Source of the DNA: Bidens hawaiensis
Lineage: Eukaryota; Streptophyta; Magnoliopsida; Asterales; Asteraceae
Assembly: GCA_021521415.1 (NCBI GenBank)
Contig: JAIQDT010014629.1
Coordinates: 1 to 64,000 of the forward strand
Reading direction: 5' to 3'
DNA length: 64,000 bases
Shown: piece by piece, positions 59,556 through 64,000 of the stretch
Position numbering within the stretch: position 1 is the first letter of the stretch
Layout: every line of letters starts with the position of its first letter
Position numbers and translations under genes: made by a program
The notes under the pieces: generated by a model
What the model was told of the DNA's origin: nothing
Seen by the model: only the letters and a program-made list of their open reading frames with translations
The model's database searches: none

Positions 59556-59984
59556 AAAATAAATTAAAACGATAAGTAAAAGTAATCTAATACTAGGCCA
59601 CCAGATTAAATCAGACGAGTATTGATACGTGTAACTTATACAGTCAGCCGAGCTCAGTTAAAGAAGGGATTTACAACTATCGGAGGAAGAAGCAGAGTTC
59701 AGGTGAGTTTCTAGCCCCATTTATGTGTTATGTTTTCGGGGCTGTGTGCATACTCGATATGTTTGTTAATACGCTTATCCTAAGAGATAAGTGTATGCCT
59801 TATGTGAATAATGTGATATGTATGAATGATGGCTTGACGGTACGTGAACGATCTTCGGATATTGCACGTACTGTCAGGTTGTAACGCTAATTATAAGGTA
59901 AGTATGATATGTATGCTTATGTGTATGAATGTGATAAAGTTAATAAAAGAAGGAAAGGATGGTTTTATGGTTACGAAGAGGGTA

Positions 59985-60415
59985 CCGGGCCCTAATAATA
60001 CTCGAGGTATGATGTATGGTTGTATGGTAACGAAGAGGGAATCGAACCCTACTAATATTCGAGAACTAGGGAACCGAACCCTACTAATATTCGAGGAAAG
60101 AGGGTACCGAGCCCTAATAATACTCGAGGTATGATGTATGGTTGTATGGTAACGAAGAGGGAATCGAACCCTACTAATATTCGAGAACTAGGGAACCGAA
60201 CCCTACTAATATTCGAGGAAAGAGGGACCAGACCCTTATAATATCTGTGATGTTAGGGACCAGACCCTTATAATATCTGTGATGTTAGGGACCAGACCCT
60301 TATAATATCTGCGATGTTAGGGACCAGACCCTTATAATATCTGTGATGTTAGGGACCAGACCCTTATAATATCTGTGATGTTAGGGACCAGACCCTTATA
60401 ATATCTGTGAGGTTA
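59985..60415 (+). repeat. Nested GGGxACC...CCC repeats in 5' LTR
   Basis: Units such as GGGTACCGGGCCCTAATAAT, GGGAACCGAACCCTACTAAT and GGGACCAGACCCTTATAATA share a plan: G-run, ACC, C-run, then TAATAT. A composite of about 120 bp is present twice, followed by six tandem 32-bp units beginning GGGACCAGACCC. Confidence 0.9.
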
Positions 60416-60873
60416 TAGGGCGAAAGGCTCTTTAAAACGTATAATTATGTATGTAAAGAAAGTATGAAGGTAAGAATGAAAGTATATGCAATTATGTGTG
60501 TATGAAAGAAAGTTAAGAGGTTAAGTATGAAATGTAAGAAGGTATTGTATGATTATGTGATTAACTAGAACTCACTCAGCGTAGCTGACTTTTAGTATGC
60601 ACGCAGGTGAGTAGGATGAGGCAGCTCGCTTGAGGAGACACGTGGCACTGAATAAGAGGCTGGCATCGGAAGACTCAAGACGTTTAAGTTTAATGTTTCG
60701 TTTATTTTGAAAGACAAAATGATGTTTTAAGACAAGACGTGTTTTGTTATGAAATGTTTTATGAAAGTTTTTATATTCCGCGAAAGTTTTAATGAACTCT
60801 GATTTGTAAGAACTGTGTTTATGAGTAAATCCGACGCTAAAGTAAGGCTACCGGGTTCGGGGCCTTACAAGTT

Positions 60874-60885
60874 GGTATCAGAGCA
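60874..60885 (+). promoter_or_regulatory. Primer-binding site (initiator tRNA-Met)
   Basis: TGGTATCAGAGC, complementary to the 3' end of plant initiator methionine tRNA, three bases after the 5' LTR. It primes minus-strand DNA synthesis. Confidence 0.9.
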
Positions 60886-61662
60886 TAAGTTCGAGAGATT
60901 TAAGCATCCTACATGCTTAGACTCGAACAGAGAATGGGATTTAAAATGAGAAAGAAAGAAGATGCCAGTTCAAGATAGCCATGTGTCACTCAAGCAAGCT
61001 CAGTAAAGGTAAAGTGTATGGTAAATGGTGTATGTTAATGTTGGCTTATTTGCTAAATGAAGAATGAGTGCAGGTTAGGGATATGATTAATTGATCTTAA
61101 CTGATTAACTGTTTAAGAGTATAAACAAGCACAAGTGAAATCATGAAGGGAAGTATGTAGAACCTGAGGAGTAACGCAAATAGTTAATTACACTTGATCA
61201 ACGTCATTAACTACTTACCTTACGAATCACGTGCTAAATAATTCCTAGAGTGATAACATTTGTGTTTCCTTAGAGATAAGATAGATGACTGTTACAAAAG
61301 AGGCGGACACGAGAAGAATCTGAGGCAGAGCGATATACGAAAACAACATGACTCCAACTGCAAAAAGTAATGAAGAAGTCACGCTTGGAGCTTGTAGTCA
61401 GATATGCTAAGAGAGTTGCCAAATTGTCACAAAAGCATCAAAGGAAGCCCTTGGAAAGACGAGACGAGACTTGAGACATCGAGAGCCTCATGGACAAGCT
61501 ACCTTAAATAGCTAAAACACATGACCACCATTCGATGGCTGCAAAGTCGGGAGTAAGAAGGATAACTCAGAAAGCAAAGGTGATTCAATAAAGTGTGCGA
61601 TTATAAAGAAAAATGTATTCCTTTTAAAGAAATAAGCTAGGTTTCGGGGACGAAACCTCTTT

Positions 61663-61676
61663 AAAGAGGGAAGACT
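61663..61676 (+). promoter_or_regulatory. Polypurine tract
   Basis: AAAGAGGGAAGACT immediately before the 3' LTR start TGTAACATCC. It primes plus-strand DNA synthesis in LTR elements. Confidence 0.75.
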
Positions 61677-63881
61677 TGTAACATCCCGAAATTTCTAAAG
61701 TAATATTTAATATATTATTTGGTCGGGTGAAATAAACGAGTTAGTGGAACGATAATAATAATAGCAAAATATGAAGACTTAGTAGGATAATTAGATGGGA
61801 TTAGATATGGACCAAAAGGAAATATGGGCCTTCGGTCCATGGGCTTAAGGGAGTATAAATACCCCCTTAAACCCCAATCCTTTCCATTCCATCCATTTAT
61901 CCATCCGAATCTCTACACATCCCAAAACACACAACCCGAACCAAGATCCAAAGGCGAGGACCCGAGCTCGTTGGTGCTAGATCGTCGTGACGAACCAAAG
62001 CAGCAAAACCAGCTCGTGTTCGTAGTTCGACTTATTTACGGTACGTTTATATCGAGAACATGTTCGTTTAGGTTTGGATTAGTATAGAAATGATAGATCT
62101 GTGTTTGTATGGTAAAAACGAATCCTACAAAGCTAAACTTACTGAAAATGGTTAAGATTTGATGGGTTAGTCGATTGATAAAAGAACCCGTAACCTATAT
62201 GCCTAAATCGCATAAACATCGATGTTAGGCCGATTTGATGGTTGGGGTTTGTAGGCGCTGGTCAGACGATTCCGTGGATACCTAAATCGAGTTGTTTGGT
62301 TAAGAAACGAAGATGATTAAGGACGAACAGTAGCTGCAGCCGACAACTTCGCCTGCAAGCTAAGTTCGCCTGATGAACTTCGCCTGCAAGCTAAGTTCGC
62401 CTGATGACAACTTCGCCTAAAGCTAAGTTCGCCTAAGGTTTAACTTCGCCTAAAGCTAAGTTCGCCTAAGGTTTAACTTCGCATAAAGCTAAGTTCGCCT
62501 AAGGTTTAACTTCGCCTAACGCTAAGTTCGCCTAAGGTTTAACTTCGCCTAAAGTCAAGTTCGCTTAGAAAATAAATTAAAACGATAAGTAAAAGTAATC
62601 TAATACTAGGCCACCAGATTAAATCAGACGAGTATTGATACGTGTAACTTATACAGTCAGCCGAGCTCAGTTAAAGAAGGGATTTACAACTATCGGAGGA
62701 AGAAGCAGAGTTCAGGTGAGTTTCTAGCCCCATTTATGTGTTATGTTTTCGGGGCTGTGTGCATACTCGATATGTTTGTTAATACGCTTATCCTAAGAGA
62801 TAAGTGTATGCCTTATGTGAATAATGTGATATGTATGAATGATGGCTTGACGGTACGTGAACGATCTTCGGATATTGCACGTACTGTCAGGTTGTAACGC
62901 TAATTATAAGGTAAGTATGATATGTATGCTTATGTGTATGAATGTGATAAAGTTAATAAAAGAAGGAAAGGATGGTTGTATGGTTACGAAGAGGGTACCG
63001 GGCCCTAATAATACTCGAGGTATGATGTATGGTTGTATGGTAACGAAGAGGGAATCGAACCCTACTAATATTCGAGAACTAGGGAACCGAACCCTACTAA
63101 TATTCGAGGAAAGAGGGTACCGAGCCCTAATAATACTCGAGGTATGATGTATGGTTGTATGGTAACGAAGAGGGAATCGAACCCTACTAATATTCGAGAA
63201 CTAGGGAACCGAACCCTACTAATATTCGAGGAAAGAGGGACCAGACCCTTATAATATCTGTGATGTTAGGGACCAGACCCTTATAATATCTGTGATGTTA
63301 GGGACCAGACCCTTATAATATCTGTGATGTTAGGGAACAGACCCTTATAATATCTGTGATGTTAGGGACCAGACCCTTATAATATCTGTGATGTTAGGGA
63401 CCAGACCCTTATAATATCTGTGAGGTTATAGGGCGAAAGGCTCTTTAAAACGTATGATTATGTATGTAAAGAAAGTATGAAGGTAAGAATGAAAGTATAT
63501 GCAATTATGTGTGTATGAAAGAAAGTTAAGAGGTTAAGTATGAATGTAAGAAGGTATTATATGATTATGTGATTAACTAGAACTCACTAAGCGTAGCTGA
63601 CTTTTAGTATGCACGCAGGTGAGTAGGATGAGGCAGCTCGCTTGAGGAGACACGTTGCACTGAATAAGAGGCTGGCATCGTAAGACATAAGACGTTTAAG
63701 TTTAATGTTTCGTTTATTTTGAAAGACAAAATGATGTTTTTAGACAAGACGTGTTTTGTTATGAAATGTTTTATGAAAGTTTTTATACTCCGCGAAAGTT
63801 TTAATGAACTCTGATTTGTAAGAACTGTGTTTATGAGTAAATCCGACGCTAAAGTAAGGCTACCGGGTTCGGGGCCTTACA
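61677..63881 (+). repeat. 3' LTR (2,205 bp)
   Basis: Collinear with the 5' LTR at an offset of 3,178 bp. It carries seven 33-bp units instead of twelve (62345-62568), six 32-bp units (63236-63425), and scattered point changes. The 167-bp length difference is almost exactly five units (165 bp). Confidence 0.93.
62345..62568 (+). repeat. 33-bp minisatellite in 3' LTR, 7 units
   Basis: Two AACTTCGCCTGCAAG units then five AACTTCGCCTAAAG-type units, two with private changes (TTCGCATAAAG and TTCGCCTAACG). The last unit ends TTCGCTTAG exactly as in the 5' LTR. Confidence 0.95.
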
Positions 63882-63886
63882 CATTT

Positions 63887-64000
63887 TCAATTAATTTCCA
63901 CCCACAAGTTATTTTCGTACTATTTTCTTTTAATATTTTAAAATCAAATTAATTGAGATCATGCTACTGAAATACCAAGATTTGAGACGGGAAGTCTTGG
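63887..64000. other. Right edge, nothing recognised
   Basis: AT-rich sequence after the retrotransposon's right target duplication, continuing the context interrupted at 58493. Confidence 0.5.

Larger units (their letters stand above)
58499..60870 (+). repeat. 5' LTR (2,372 bp)
   Basis: Starts TGTAACATCC and ends GGGGCCTTACA. It contains a TATAAATA box (58676-58683), 12 units of a 33-bp minisatellite (59167-59555), a mosaic of related GGGxACCGxxCCC units (about 59985-60222) and six 32-bp units (about 60223-60415). The open frames at 58646-58909 and 59844-60134 recur in the other LTR only because the LTRs are copies; neither has a recognisable product. Confidence 0.93.
60871..61676 (+). other. 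Internal domain of the LARD (806 bp, non-coding)
   Basis: Holds the primer-binding site at its left and the polypurine tract at its right. The stretch 60880-60945 can pair GTTCGAGAGATTTAAGC-type sequence with GCTTAGACTCGAAC. No frame matches retrotransposon proteins. Confidence 0.85.
58494..63886 (+). mobile_element. Complete LARD-type LTR retrotransposon with target duplications
   Basis: The 5-bp duplication CATTT (58494-58498 and 63882-63886) brackets two long LTRs and an 806-bp non-coding interior. The interior starts with a primer-binding site TGGTATCAGAGC and ends with GGGGACGAAACC and a purine tract. No gag, protease, RT, RNase H or integrase is present, so mobility must have been supplied in trans. 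The GGACGAA-purine-TGTAACAY junction is typical of Tekay/Del chromoviruses, suggesting it derives from that clade (inference). The LTRs differ at about two dozen sites plus repeat number, so insertion was recent. Confidence 0.93.

Noticed and set aside
59844..60134. 96-codon frame conserved at 59844 and 62857
   Set aside because: It also lies in both LTRs and runs into the tandem repeats, which keep frames open by chance.
60223..60415. Regular 32-bp repeats resembling a CRISPR array
   Set aside because: The units are directly tandem with no unique spacers, occur in both LTRs and lie in plant DNA.

Overview
The window is plant nuclear DNA. Three genes have plant-specific architecture: a neprosin-domain protein, a TBL/PMR5-type polysaccharide acetyltransferase and an F-box/kelch protein. 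Introns have GT-AG borders, the spacers are AT-rich, and most of the sequence is transposable elements. The repeat families and gene sequences fit a eudicot, and I lean towards Asteraceae, but that is an impression and not a demonstrated placement. There are no operons, CRISPR arrays or bacterial features.

Intact genes, all on the minus strand: (1) 16421-18778, a seven-exon neprosin (DUF239)-domain secreted protein of 420 aa. (2) 39991-43588, a five-exon TBR/TBL-type protein of 559 aa with a SINE in intron 1 and a foldback repeat in intron 4. (3) 53367-54509, a single-exon F-box/kelch protein resembling Arabidopsis At1g23390, followed by a decayed partial copy of its own 3' end at 52598-52945. 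The genes are unrelated in function and lie 20 kb and 10 kb apart, so nothing suggests a pathway cluster.

Mobile elements by region. 1-13 kb: a Helitron-like copy, a SINE, a tandemly doubled MITE, a foldback MITE, a PIF/Harbinger-type ORF remnant, a SINE with a doubled tail, and a 958-bp MULE-like element with a 10-bp target duplication. 13-16 kb: a Helitron, a hAT element with a perfect 8-bp target duplication set inside another hAT-like end, and a CACTA end. 21-36 kb: a Tourist-like MITE, a family of about 0.96-kb Helitrons ending in a hairpin plus CTAG, a MULE-MITE, a SINE, and a 2,400-bp solo LTR inside a minus-strand Helitron copy. 36-40 kb: three hAT-type elements, the largest of which (37349-39472) contains a 1,457-bp MULE that appears to have captured part of a PPR gene. 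45-50 kb: a hAT inside a MITE, a foldback element, a Helitron-like copy and a Stowaway MITE. 54-58 kb: foldback elements and a dead Copia fragment. 58494-63886: a complete young LTR retrotransposon with long LTRs and a short non-coding interior (LARD type).

The most notable structures are the gene-capturing MULE nested in a hAT, the LARD whose LTRs differ by five 33-bp minisatellite units, the solo LTR with two tRNA-like modules, and the nested hAT insertions. Exon borders were placed by hand from splice consensus and reading frame. Element borders come from matching terminal and target-site duplications by eye.
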